DNA from: Sinonovacula constricta | Taxonomy: Eukaryota > Mollusca > Bivalvia > Cardiida > Solecurtidae | Assembly (NCBI GenBank): GCA_007844125.1 | Contig: CM017573.1 | Location: 5,663,516-5,727,515 of the forward strand | Length of the DNA: 64,000 bases | Direction of reading: 5' to 3' | In this document: positions 30,240 through 42,600 of the stretch, in pieces | How the letters are laid out: the number at the start of each line of letters is the position of its first letter | Numbering within the stretch: position 1 is the stretch's first letter | Notes under the pieces: model-generated | Told to the model about the DNA's origin: nothing | The model's database searches: none | Seen by the model: only the letters and a program-made list of their open reading frames with translations | Made by a program: the position numbers and the translations under genes

Positions 30240-31080
30240 ACTTTTTAAAAACTTAAAGCAATGAAAGTGTATTAAGTCCCGCCTGCTGTGTAGATTTTAC
30301 TTTTAATTGTGTATTGCGCAATTATAGTCATCTCATTAACGTACAGCCCGGTGCAATATGTCCCATGGTATATATTGGGTATGTATTAACTACTAGAAGT
30401 TATTGTTATGTGTTTATTAATAAATAATAAATTGTAAACTGTATGTGCTTGCTTGTGCAGTACGTACACGAAAGTGGTTGCGATTTGGCTTAAAAATGGA
30501 AACACTATTTGCTCTACCAAATCAAATTTTATTGGACAAATGTGATATAAGAAATATATTTAAGAAAAAAATACATTATTTGACTGATGACCTATCAATT
30601 ACGTTTAGAAATCCATGTCCACTGTCGATTAATATTCGCAGTATGGTAATGAACACTTAATGTGTTAATATGTTGAAATGTTCGATTTTATAAGTATAGA
30701 ATATAAATATTAAATAAGTGAGACATTGTTTTCTGATATAAAAATGTCTATAGATGAATGCATGCACAATTTTTTGTGTAAATTTATAAACACAATATAC
30801 AAAAAAATGTTCTAATTTGATGTCAATATTAAATTGGTAAATGAGACCATTTTACACCTTCATCAAAGGTAAAGATTTATTTTATTGTTGTCTGTTTCTT
30901 CTAGGTACAAATCGACAAATATCAAACTGTACACAGGATAAAAAAAAAGAACATGTCAATCGTAAGTAAAAATGCATATATTCTACAGAAAATGCAAATT
31001 ACAAAATAAAACACAAACTATGGGAACAAGAACAGTAATCTTATTATACATTTGTTATACAAACGCCGCCTTATAATATC
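30240..31080. other. No gene seen
   Basis: AT-rich flank of the duplication, matching 25080-25890 and 63320-63900. The short frame at 30445-30660 is not open in the other copies. Confidence 0.6.
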
Positions 31081-31093
31081 TCGCTAAAACTCT

Positions 31094-31368
31094 GACAGGC
31101 CGCAATAGCTCAAATGGTAGAGCGTCGGCTTGTGGATCGGTAAGTCGCGGGTTCAATCCCCGGCCGGGTCAACCAAAAACTTTAAAGTTGGTAGTTATGG
31201 CTTCCCTCCTAATGCTCGAGGCTAAGGGGGCAGCATTACGCCTGACTTGTTGGTGTCAGTATAATGGACCGGCCGGGTTCAGTATCACTTCAGATAAGTG
31301 TCCCTATGCTATAATCATAGAAATATAGCTGCACAGGATCGGTAAAATTACCGGCAAATCCCAATCCC
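31094..31368 (+). mobile_element. SINE type 2, complete
   Basis: Flanked by a perfect 9-bp duplication TAAAACTCT (31085-31093 and 31369-31377). Head and B box intact (GGGTTCAATCCCCG), 3' end CAAATCCCAATCCC. Confidence 0.92.
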
Positions 31369-31689
31369 TAAAACTCTTGTATGATAGGGTACGGATCCAA
31401 AACTGACTTACCTTATAAACGTCAATAAATAAATGATAAATTACTATTAATACATATTTAACCAAGAATGTTTATTATTACTTAACACACTCGTAGCAGT
31501 GATAAAACCAAACAGCATGCTAACTAACAGAAAATGACCCCTCTTCGAAACAGAATGTAAAGCATATGATAACACATAAAGTGGGACTGGTCTGCAATGT
31601 AAAAAAAAGAACGTTTAACTCAAATGGCACAATTGGTGTAGAAAAAAATCCATTCGCACCAACAATATCATAAATATGGGTCATAGACC

Positions 31690-32310
31690 GTGCTACTCCA
31701 AAGAAACGTTAAGTCGTACAATGACATACACATAAATGATCGGTCTGAAACGAGGAAAAAAATACGAAAACCACACGTTCTTTTTTAAAACATCAATTTG
31801 AAGTGAATGTAATAACATTAAGAACATTAAGAAACGTTATGTCGTAAAATGACAAACACATAAATGATGGGTTTGAAACGAGAAAAAAAAGGAAAATCAC
31901 ACGTTCTTTTTTAAAACACCAATTTGAACATAATGTAATAACATTAAGAACATTAAGAAACATTATGTCGTAAAATGACATACACATAAATAATCGGTCT
32001 GAAACGAGAAAAAAAGAAAAAACACGTTATTTTTTAAAAACACCAATTTGACCTGAATGTCATAGCATTAAGAACATTAGGAAACATTAAGTCGTACAAT
32101 GACATACACATAAATGATCGGTCTTAAACGAGAAAAAAAAAAGAAAACCACACGTTCTTTTTGAAAACACCAATTTGACCTGAATGTCATAGCATTAAGA
32201 ACATTAAGAAACATTAAGTCGTACAATGACATACACATATTAAATGATCGGTCTTAAACGAGAAAAAAAGGAAAACCACACGTCTTTTTTTAAAACACTA
32301 ATCACATGTT
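31690..32310. repeat. ~126-bp tandem repeat, about five units
   Basis: Units begin near CAATGACATACACATAAATG and contain GAAACGAGAAAAAAA, CACACGTTCTTTTTT and CATTAAGAACATTAAGAAAC. Unit starts near 31718, 31847, 31973, 32096 and 32224. The minus-strand frame with repeated FYDI and FLNVLNVIT comes from this array. Confidence 0.9.
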
Positions 32311-32689
32311 AAATGTCATAACATTGCGTTAACCGCCTAGTCTTGCTGATCACCTAATCGTAACTGGTAAAATATTTTCATGAACAGACTATATATGACG
32401 TGTTTTTTTTCTTTTAATTTCTCTTTTGCCACTTTTGGCATATGCTGTCATGGCATTGTATGACGTCATTAAATTGCTCTTATTATACGTCATCGCTTGG
32501 GTTGTTTTATTTCAACCTTCTCTCATTTGGAATTTCCAGTTTTAGACTGCCAATACTTTTCGGTAGTGTACATATGTTGATTGTTTATTTTATAGCTAGT
32601 TATTTTGTTTATAAGTTCATTTTATCCGTTTTAATTCCCGATGCAGGACCTTACTGTTGTCTCACTTTGACGGGATATTTTAGGTACAC

Positions 32690-32930
32690 TGTTTGTTTGA
32701 CAGAAAAACCTTTAAGGAGTGCGAGGTTGGAAAGCTGCACAAACTAGTCGGTCCTTTTGTTTACCTTCCGTTCCAAGGCGGTAACTGCTGGTTTTATTTT
32801 TAATGAATTATGTCTCGTCGCTGTGTTTTTGTCACATTTACATTTACCCTGTTTGCCTTTATCTAGAGGAAGATAAGATTTAAATATCTGGTAATTTTGA
32901 TAGGACCTCTTCTTATTTACCTATTGAATA
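32690..32930 (+). repeat. Hairpin-bearing repeat, divergent copy
   Basis: Same subtype as 15905-16150: GCGAGGTTGGAAAGCTGCAC, CCGTTCCAAGGCGGTAACTG, then ATTTACCCTGTTTGCC and a TAGATTTGATAGGACC-type end. Confidence 0.6.
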
Positions 32931-32939
32931 TGACAAGAC

Positions 32940-33330
32940 GTCAACGTACGTGTTCGAAATTATCTTTGATTCCAACACAGTCCAAATAGTGGTAAAATGA
33001 AAACCTTCTAAGGAACAGATAATATGAAGATATAAAGCTTGTAGTGCTACAAGACCTCACATTACGTGTTCGAAATTCTCTTTATTGCCCACCCGGTCTA
33101 CTGGTATAAAAAAAACTACTAACAAACAGACGATATATGACAGGCAATGCCTCAAGAACCTCAGAACACATTTTCGAAATTCCATTTGTTTCTCAATCAG
33201 TCTGAACTGGTATAAAAAGAAAACTTCCAAGGAACCGAAGATTCCTGACTTGCAGGACCACAAGACCATAATCCTCTGTGTTCGTGATTCCTTATTGTCT
33301 AACCAGTCCGGACTGGTATAAAAATATAAA
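32940..33330. repeat. Tandem ~110-bp units of the composite repeat
   Basis: About four units with TTCTAAGGAACAGA, a TTCGAAATTCTCTTT segment and AACTGGTATAAAA at the end. The segments found 5' of these units elsewhere (11290-11700) are absent here. Confidence 0.75.
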
Positions 33331-33550
33331 TGTCCCCTTTTTCAAATGGAAAAGATGTATTAGCTAATTCTTTTGTGGGTAGGTATTTTCATAAACTTCA
33401 TAAAAACTTTTTTTTTTAATTTTCTTTTATTAATTTTGCTCAAATCTGTGCTAACTTTGAATTTGTTCAGCCTGAGGCGAATTTTGTGGATAATAAATTA
33501 AAAATAAATCAGCCCCTAAACAGTTGTCGTAAATCAAAAGAGATACTTAC

Positions 33551-33694
33551 CAATCTCGTTGACCATGATGCTCGTAACTGTTGTGGCTAAGACTTTGCCT
33601 GGAACTTCTGTTGTGGCTAAGACTTTGTCTGGAACTTCTGTTGTGGCTAAGACTTTGTCTGGAACTTCTGTTGTGGCTAAGACTGTGTCTGGAA
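33551..33694 (-). CDS. Gene C stalk exon with 30-bp coding repeat
   Basis: 144 nt, phase 1-1, acceptor TTTTTCATAAG, donor GTAAGT. It encodes about four copies of the 10-residue unit TTEVPDKVLA and ends TSIMVNEI, comparable to the FNDIDI end of the gene A stalk exon. The unit is Thr/Pro-containing, as expected for an extended, possibly O-glycosylated stalk. The 30-bp period preserves the frame. Confidence 0.62.
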
Positions 33695-36600
33695 CTTATG
33701 AAAAATGGGTAATCAAGAGATTTGCAATCAGGGGCCTATCCATAAAATTTTGGAGTGGGGTGGGTTATGAATCAAGAGACATTTAACTATATCGTAGTAA
33801 ATACTAGATATATATATGTATATATATATATAGTAAGGGACCCTAACTTCGACCTAAGCATTCAACACACAAAATTTACTTAAAAATCTTAGAGTTATTA
33901 AGCTTATATGCATGTGCTTTCACAGCTCTACTCTTTTACCTGGTTGGTAGGGTGGGCGCTGCATCGCCCCATCCCTCCCCCTGGATCCACCCCTATCTGC
34001 AATTCGATGATTGGTTAATTTATCACAATACTCTGTTTTATATTCCTACGAGTTGACCCTCAAATTAATAATATGTAGAAAGTATTTACACTTAAATGTA
34101 ATTAGTTTTCCAAGTGTGCTGCTGAACGAGACGAAATGTTATCAGCCTTCAAGGTTTATGCATATTCCCCATTCGAAATAGAAAACTGTGTTATTTATCT
34201 CCCCTGTAAGTGGTTCTTGATATAAAAATATTTAAAAATAAATTGATTTTAATTTGCTCATTTTAAAAATGATATTTAAGCATTTCCACTAAATCTTATC
34301 TCAATTAATCAAATTTTATTGTATGACCATAAGAATATATGACTAAGTTCTATGAGCATTGCAACATACACCAAACTCTGAAAAGGTACAGGACAAAGGT
34401 ATTTCACATGCAAGCCAAGTGCAAAGTAAGAATAAATCAGATGTGGTGAGTTATTTAACGAAAAGAGCAAATCCGACAGTTACCATCTTGAAACGGTCAG
34501 TAGGCAATATGGACCTACCGTGGTGCTTCAACCGGTTTAACAGAGCTCTAACCTCAAACCGGTTTACAGAGCTCTAACCTCGCACTTCCTGGTGGGTTTC
34601 TCAAAGGCAAGCAATGAAAAGAAAAATGTCAAAGCGCTAATGTTTTCACATCACAGGCATATGACACATGTTTTACATGCAAGCCAAACATAAAAGTAAG
34701 AACAATGCTTTCCGGAAAGGCCTGCGTTTAAGAGTCATGGGCCAAGGAATCTGCAAATCTTGCAGATGGTAATGACATCAGACTATAGCGCCTAAAATAA
34801 ATAGCCAGCCATAAAAGGGCAAAGAGAGGAGAGCATTTGACAATGATATCGACTTTATTTTGAAGCGGACCGTTGTTGGTAACGTTGGGGAAAAAACAAC
34901 AGCAATGATCAGAATTGTCTCCATAGTGGCAAAAGAAATACATGTATCTGAAGTCTTCAATCAGACGAAATTGGAAAAAAAGACAAGACCGGGAATGAAC
35001 TGAAACTAGATAAAACACAGTAAAAATGTATCTTTAACATAAACAGTCTTATCAAGAGTATATTGGAGAATCAAAACTATGGACAATTAAAAATTGCAAA
35101 GGGACAGACTGAACAATATATATTATTAACACAGTCTAGCCCATCAACACACGACAAGACAGACATGGGAATTTCCTTTCTATCAAGGAACCAACATCTC
35201 CGTTCCTGGTAGAAAAGCCAAAATGGAGGTATGAAAGTGATGTGGTGAAGAAGGCGGATCAAAATCAGCTCCACAACTTAACGGAATCCACCTATACATA
35301 TAGTTCTACAAACATTGTCCTCTAGAGGTGCTTGTGAAAACTGAGCACAGTTGTCTGGAGAAATGAGGAAATCCCATTAGTCTGGTAAAGGGTAGACTGT
35401 ATTTTCACACCCAAAGGATATAAAGAGAGTTCAGACTAATTACCTTGTTGATAAAAGTGGAAAATATTAATGCAGTGTTTGCACACCGCCTTGAATCCTT
35501 AATGATAAACAATGGCTCAGCTCAAAGAAGATATGTTCCAGGGATTTCTATGTGGATTTAAGATACAGTGCCATCACCAAGTTGCTACGAGAAGCGAAGA
35601 TCATAAAAAAACATGACTACTGTCCGGCTAAATCTAGCTTGTGGAACAGTGCCCCAGCAACTGATCAGTGTTCTGTGGCACTACTAAATACCAGGAAACC
35701 CGAAGAATACCATATAAAAGGTTATAGAATATAAAGAGGCTTTAACCAGTTCAGAACAATAACCCTGCTGATTGTAGAGGGAGAAACACCTTATTACATC
35801 CTTTACGACAAACAATGGCTACATAGACACTTCATTTCAGATAAGATATGTTCCGGTGATTTCTAGGTGTATAGAACATGCACGTGTCATCACCAAGATG
35901 CTACAAGAAGCAAAGATCAGCAAAACGAACATGACTGTTGTCTAGCTAAATCAAGAAATGCTTATGGATATGAACCCTAGCAACTGATCAATTTTGATCT
36001 AAGGCACTACCGAGTGCTAGGGAAATTGAAGAATATCTCATAAAGCTACCACAGAGACCTATCTTCACAACAGATAACTACAACACCTAAACCTAGATCC
36101 CTCTACAAAACTGAATTACGACAAGGAACACTGTCTCTGTGATATTTTTGTTAAGTCAGAACTTGATCTTCAGCTCACAAGACATGAAAAGTCGTAGCCA
36201 AAAACAAAAACAGACATCCGCATTCTGTCACAGAGAAGCTATACGGATGAGCTGGCAGGGACCATAGAATCACAGAACTCGGCGCGATTTGGGTTCGCTG
36301 ATTGCATGGAGAGGATCGACAAAAACAGTGTGCCAGCGATAGATTTTCTACTTTGCCTCCCATGCCCATTGATGCTGTGCAAAAAACATCTTTAACAGTG
36401 TAGATTATGCACCTCGGAGGCTCGTTTGACCTTCCACCATTGTTTTGCAGTGTTGGTCCTTTGGTCTCCACCAAACGACAAAGATGATACAGCATACAGC
36501 CGATTCTTACAAACATTACAGAAGAGTACTAAAGGAATGAGACCATCTAGCTCGGATACTCAGGGACTAAGAAAATGGGTGCATTAGGAGAGTCAGCATA

Positions 36601-39600
36601 AAAGTTTGAACTGGCAGAAACTGGTCATGCTAAGCGGGAGAACCTCAAAGTCCTGAATCAATTGCGATCTGGCAAACACTGGTCTGCAAGGCCAAGCGGT
36701 AGCACATCAGATTCCCGAATCAAACACAAAGACGTGGACAGGTGAGGAAAGAAATCTCGGCAAAGAAAGACTAAATATACTATGAAATAGAAATTTTCAA
36801 ATGAAGGCATGACACCTAAGCATGAGATGAAGTCAGCAAGACAAAGTTTCTTCGAAGGTGCCTATGACTAGAAAGAAATTTTTGACGTTCAGTTTCCAAG
36901 TATCATCCAAGTCACATTTCGACCGAATAGAATTAACATTTAACTGAGAAGAAAGAATGCGCGGAAGGAAACGACAGGAAATGACTCCAATAAGCTAAAC
37001 TGATACAGCAATATCAATAAGCATGATGTGTAGGTCATATCTACCCAGTAGATATTGTTGTTATGGTTTAGCGGTGCCAAACATGTTTAAGTTGTTGAAG
37101 AACTGTGGGATGGAAAAAAAATAACGTAAGCTAACAGTAAAGAAAAATTCAAAATCAGCAGAGAGAGGTTCCAGCTGTCTGTGGCTACGGAGGGATAACA
37201 GCGACTGTAAACCTACTTGTAGCAATCTTTGTGTGGCAAACACTGATGTTTCACTATTTTCAAGCATTTCAATGGTTTAAAAGAAGGCAACGAAGGCGAG
37301 TGGCGCATAGCTGATGATGTTAGTGGTTTACAGAACTCATAAGATATCGAAAGCAAATTAAATCTAAAGCTCAACAATAAACTTTTACGAAACAAAAAGA
37401 AATGAAAAGATACAAAAAATCATTCTTACCTGTTGTAGTCTTTAATGATTCATTTCGTACACCGGTACATTGTACCTGTATGGTATAATCGTCAACTAAA
37501 TGAGAAAAAAAGAAACCTAATATTCTCGTGTTTGTAAGTATTCTTTGCAAAATATATTTTATAAACCGCATTGCATGAAAAGGATTAACACAGGTGAAAC
37601 GATAGTTGATCGTTTAAATAAATTTATCAAGCATTAGGTCATTATTCTGTAGCTAATTGCACTAGAGACATCTTAATAATTATCATACTGAAAGATACAT
37701 AAAAACTATTGAAATATTTACATTAAATTAATTATTAATTAATTAAACATGAAAGGACAATAAGATTAATATTTCACCGCTAGTTTATGACGTTGGTATG
37801 GCGCGGCCTGTGTCTGCAACCGGGACCACTTTGCACCACATGCATAAGAATACGAAAAAATTACCAAGCCCTATGCGTATTGCAACGTTTTTTAAAACTT
37901 GAAGATAAAGACAATTGTATTTAAGTGTCAAAAGTACAAAAACTGAGACGAGACATCACATTAGAGAGATCGTAGGTCATACGATATTATGATAGGCTGG
38001 TAACATTCGAAACACAATAGTCACATGAGTCGCATGGTAACTCATGATAAATGCGAAGCCAATCTACTATGCATTTGTTTAATACATCACTTCTACTAAA
38101 AGTAGGACCAGTGCATTCGGAACAGCACGGATAATTCACTTATTGGCGCCGCTCTTGAGAGAGGTGCCTCTTATCGAATTCATTTTTTATGGGGACAATA
38201 GTGTAGCGGTCAATAACACGATGTCGGAGGTGTTCCGTGAGACACTTTTCAGAGAAGGTGATCCGTTTTTTTAACAGGGTAGCTTGCAACAATAAAGTGT
38301 AGCTTGCAATTATAAAATGTAGCATGGAAAACATAACCGTTTGGCGATGTGTTGTTTAACAAAAGAAACCGAGTATACCTATGTTCCAAATGCAGCATGT
38401 AAATTTGATATAGCGCTTTTAATGACAAAATGAGATTACTTTTAATATTAGCTTCTAATACAATTTACCATTTTCCTTCTTTTTACTGACTACAATGTTT
38501 TAACGTATAAATTTTTTATCCAGTATTCTTTTCTAGTACTATTATTTAACCAAACAACATGTAGTAGTTTCACTGATTGAAGTTAGCATGGCTTTAAATA
38601 TTTAGGAACTGCAATGGATTATAACAGCATACAAAATACGTTGACCAGCAAATCGTAAGTTCACTAAAGTAGTGACTTATCAAAGCAAACGTCAGCTCTT
38701 GGACATTTGTTTTTCAAATAGATCGGATTACTTGTCATTACTTGCATTTGGGAAGCCCCCTCAACAAATGCGAGATTAAAGCTCTGGAAAACCGGTTTAA
38801 GCACCCCGGTCGGTCCATATTGTTGACTGACCGTTCCAAGGCGTAATTGTCGGCTTTGCTCTTTTTGTCATATAACTCATCACAGATTTGTTCTTAATTT
38901 TACATTAGGCTTGCATGTGAAAACCTTTGTACTGTGCTTTTTTAAATTTTTGGTATATGTTGCAATGCTCATAGGACTGTCATTTATTTATATTTTTAAA
39001 TTTACCTACCTGTAATCAACCGTAAACAAGGATCATTATTGAGAGGTATGTTGTTGTCTTTATGATATCTGAGTGTTACACCATGTGTTTGGTTAACGTG
39101 CACTTCGGTTGTATGTACTAAAGGATTGCCGCCTATGCTGGTTCTGTGTTTAAATAACGAGTTTTTGCTAGGTTCTAGTTTGACCACGTTGGTTCTATTT
39201 GTTATGCTTCCTAAAATGCAGTCGCATATGAACTGACCAGTTTGGTTCAATGTATAACTGATGTTTACGGTAATTTTTATGTTGCTACCGGAAACAGCTT
39301 GATTCGAACACAGATATATTTCTGAAATGAAACAAAAGATACAGGTGGAATTATGAAAAAAAAAGACTCAATTTTAACAAGCATAATTATAAGATCAATT
39401 AATAATAACCCTATGATTTAAACAAAAATATATATTCGAAATAAGATACTTGTGATGTTTCAATTGTTTGTTGGATTTATCGTCCCATCAACAGTAGTTC
39501 AGTTATCTGGATACAGTGTCCCCTTAAAGCAGATATAGTGCTGCCTTCACTGTTTATAGCATGTATGCTTATTGGGTTTATCGCCCCACCAAGAGTATTT

Positions 39601-42600
39601 CAGTTATCTGGAGACGGTGTCCACTTGAAGCAGATATAGTGCTGCCTTCACTGTGTATAGCATGTTTGTTTATTGGGTTTATCGCCCCACCAAGAGTATT
39701 TCAGTTATCTGGAGACGGTGTCCACTTGAAGCAGATAAAGTGCTGCCCTCACTGTGTACAGCATGTTTGTTTATTGGGTTTATCGCCCCACCAAGAGTAT
39801 TTCAGTTATCTGGAGACGGTGTCCACTTGAAGCAGATATAGTGCTGCCTTCACTGTTTATAGCATGTATGCTTATTGGGTTTATCGCCCCACCAACAGTA
39901 TTTCAGTTATCTGGAGACGGTGTCCACTTGAAGCAGATAAAGTGCTGCCCTCACTGTGTACAGCATGTTTGTTTATTGGGTTTATCGTCCCACCAACAGT
40001 ATTTCAGTTATCTGGAGACGGTGTCCACTTGAAGCAGATATAGTGCTGCCTTCACTGTGTATAGTATATTTGTTTATTGGGTTTATCGTCACACCAACAG
40101 TATTTCAGTTATCTGGAGACGGTGTCCACTTGAAGCAGATATAGTGCTGCCTTCACTGTGTATAGCATGCCGTGAACACCTGGCATGATACAACAACCAC
40201 ATTATCCTGACACCGGGCCAATCTGTCGTGGAACTACCATTATATTTCCCTGAGCGTTAGCAAGGGAGCTATATCACTACCATTTTTAACAACTTTGGTA
40301 TGTCACGGCCCGGGCGGGATCGAACCATATATATATATGGAACAAGTATAAGTGTAATGTATATTGAAGTAAAGTTACGTGCATATCAACACTGTATATT
40401 TAAGTGAATCACTAATAACAGTGTGAAACACTCAATAAAATATAAATAGCAGTTTATAAATAAAATATGCTTAGTACACTTAACCCTACGTGCCTACGGC
40501 GACAGCGCCTGGCTGTATGGTCATGTACTACGCCTACGGCGTCAGCGCCTGGCTATATGGTCGTGTGCTACGCCAACGGCGACAGCACCTTGCTATATGC
40601 TCGTGTGCTACGCCTTCAGCGACAACGACTGGCTATATAGTCGTGTGCTAAACCAACGGTGGCAGCGCCTGGCTATATGAACGTGTCCTACGCATATGGC
40701 GACAGCACCTGGCTATATGCTCATGTTCTATGCCAACGGTAACAGCGCCTGGCTATGTAGTCGTGTGCTACGCCTACGGCGACAGCGCCTGGCTATATGC
40801 TCGTGTGCTACACCAACGGCAAGAACGCCGGGCTATATGGTCGTGTGCTACGTCTACAGCAACTGCGCCTGGCCATTTGCTCGTGTGATACGCCTTCGGC
40901 GACAGCGCCTCGCTATATGGTCGTGTGCTACGTCTACAGCAACTGCGCCTGGCCATATGCTCTTGTGCTACGCCTACGGCGACAACGCCTGGCTATATGC
41001 TCATGTTCTACGCCAACGGTGACAGCGCCTGGCTATATGCTCGTGTGCTACGCCTACGACGACAGCACCTGGCTATATGCTCGTGTGCTACGCCTACGAC
41101 GACAGCACCTGGCTATATGATCATGTTCTACGCCAACGGTGACAGTGCCTGGCTATATGCTTGTGTGCTAAGCCAACGGCGACAGCGCCTCGCTATATGC
41201 TCATGTGCTACGCCTACGACGACAGCACCTGGCTATATGCTCATGTTCTACACCTACGGTGACAGCGCCTGGCTATATGCTCGTGTGCTACGCCAACGGC
41301 GGCAGCGCCTGTCTATATAGTCGTGTGCTACGCCTACAGCCTACAGCGACAGCGCCTATCGCTAGGGTCGTGTGCTACGCCTATGGCGACAGCGCCTGTC
41401 TCTATGGTCGCGTATTACGCCTACGGCGACAGCGCCTGTCTCTACGGTCGTGTGCTACGCCTAGGGCGAAAGCGCCTCGCTATACGGTCGTTTGCTACCT
41501 GGCTATATGCTCATGTTCTACGCCAATGGGGACGACGCCTGGCTATATAATCGTGTGCTAAGCCAATGGCGGCAGCGCCTGGCTATATGCTCTTGTGCTA
41601 CGCCTTCAGCGGCAACGCCTGGCTATATAGTCGTGTGCTAAGCCAACGGCGGCAGCGCCTGTCTATATGCACGTGTGCTACGCCTTCAGCGACAGCGCCT
41701 GGCTATATGCTCGTGTGCTACGCCTACGACGACAGCACCTGGCTATATGCTCATGTTCTACGCCAACGATGACAGCGCTTGGCTATATAGTCGTGTGCTA
41801 CGCCTACGGCGGCAGCGCCTGTCTCGATGGTCGTGTGCTAAGCCTACGGCGACAGCGCCTCGTTATATGGTCGTTTGCTACGCCTACGGCGACAGCACCT
41901 GGCTATATGTTCATGTTTCGCCAATGGGGACAACGCCTGGCTATATAGTCGTGTGCTAAGCCAGCGGCGGCAGCACCTGGCTATATGCACGTTTGCTACG
42001 CCTACAGCGGCTACACCTGGCTATATGCTCGTGAACTATGTAGACTGAAGCTTTCCCATCATCATAAAAAATGATCCACAATCTGTATGTTATCTATTAA
42101 ACGACACCCTTGCTTATAAGTTAGTTATATAACAACTTCAAAACAATCATTAAATAAGATTGTTGTTGACTTTGGGTTTAAAAATAATAAGTTAACAAGT
42201 GAGAGGATAAAAAAGGAAGACAGTTTAAGAAGATAATAGATATGAGATAAATAAAAAATACCATTGTTTCCTTGGCCGTTTGTACTGCATTCATTGTCGC
42301 AAAGACATTCTGTAAACAAATAAATACAACCATAGTGTAGATGTATAATATCTTCTTATATATATAAACAAACTGAAGGAAAAAAGTTTAGCAAGTTTTT
42401 TACGACTTTGGTTTTCGTCTATAAATAAATGTGACTTAAACGTTTTTGTATTGACCAATTGTGCCCATCAATTGACAACATGATTTCCCTCTTTATTTTA
42501 AACTACACTATTATGTAAGCGTGAAACGTTACTTTCACGAAAATCCCGTGCAGTATGTGTTCAGCAATACAGACAATCCTCCGCGGGTCAAAAAGTTCCC

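Larger units (their letters stand above)
8627..30830. repeat. Segmental duplication copy A (same orientation as 46.8-63.9 kb)
   Basis: Runs of hundreds of bases match copy B with scattered substitutions and small indels, through introns, exons, SINEs and minisatellites alike. Shared landmarks include the tail exons (12005 and 50495), SINEs with identical target-site duplications (12995 and 51533; 19387 and 57860), the linker-exon array (16238 and 54660) and the signal-peptide exons (23461 and 61178). Copy A is longer because it holds an extra tandem duplication at 21.8-31.4 kb. Copy B ends in homology near 63905. Confidence 0.9.
26246..31368. repeat. Internal tandem duplication, unit A2
   Basis: Second unit, same order as 21840-26127, with longer minisatellite and a complete final SINE. 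It matches copy B more closely than A1 does in some parts (for example the CCCCAG in place of CGCCAG near 26284, and the intact SINE 1 head at 29692). Confidence 0.85.

Noticed and set aside
36175..36516. Minus-strand frame of 113 residues
   Set aside because: Antisense to the decayed LINE fragment; no splice support or recognisable motif.
39561..40144. Frames with repeated SISVIWRRCPLEAD
   Set aside because: Product of the 101-bp SINE-tail array.
40696..41959. Overlapping frames up to 131 residues (YARVLRLRRQRLAIC type)
   Set aside because: All come from the 40-bp minisatellite read in several frames.
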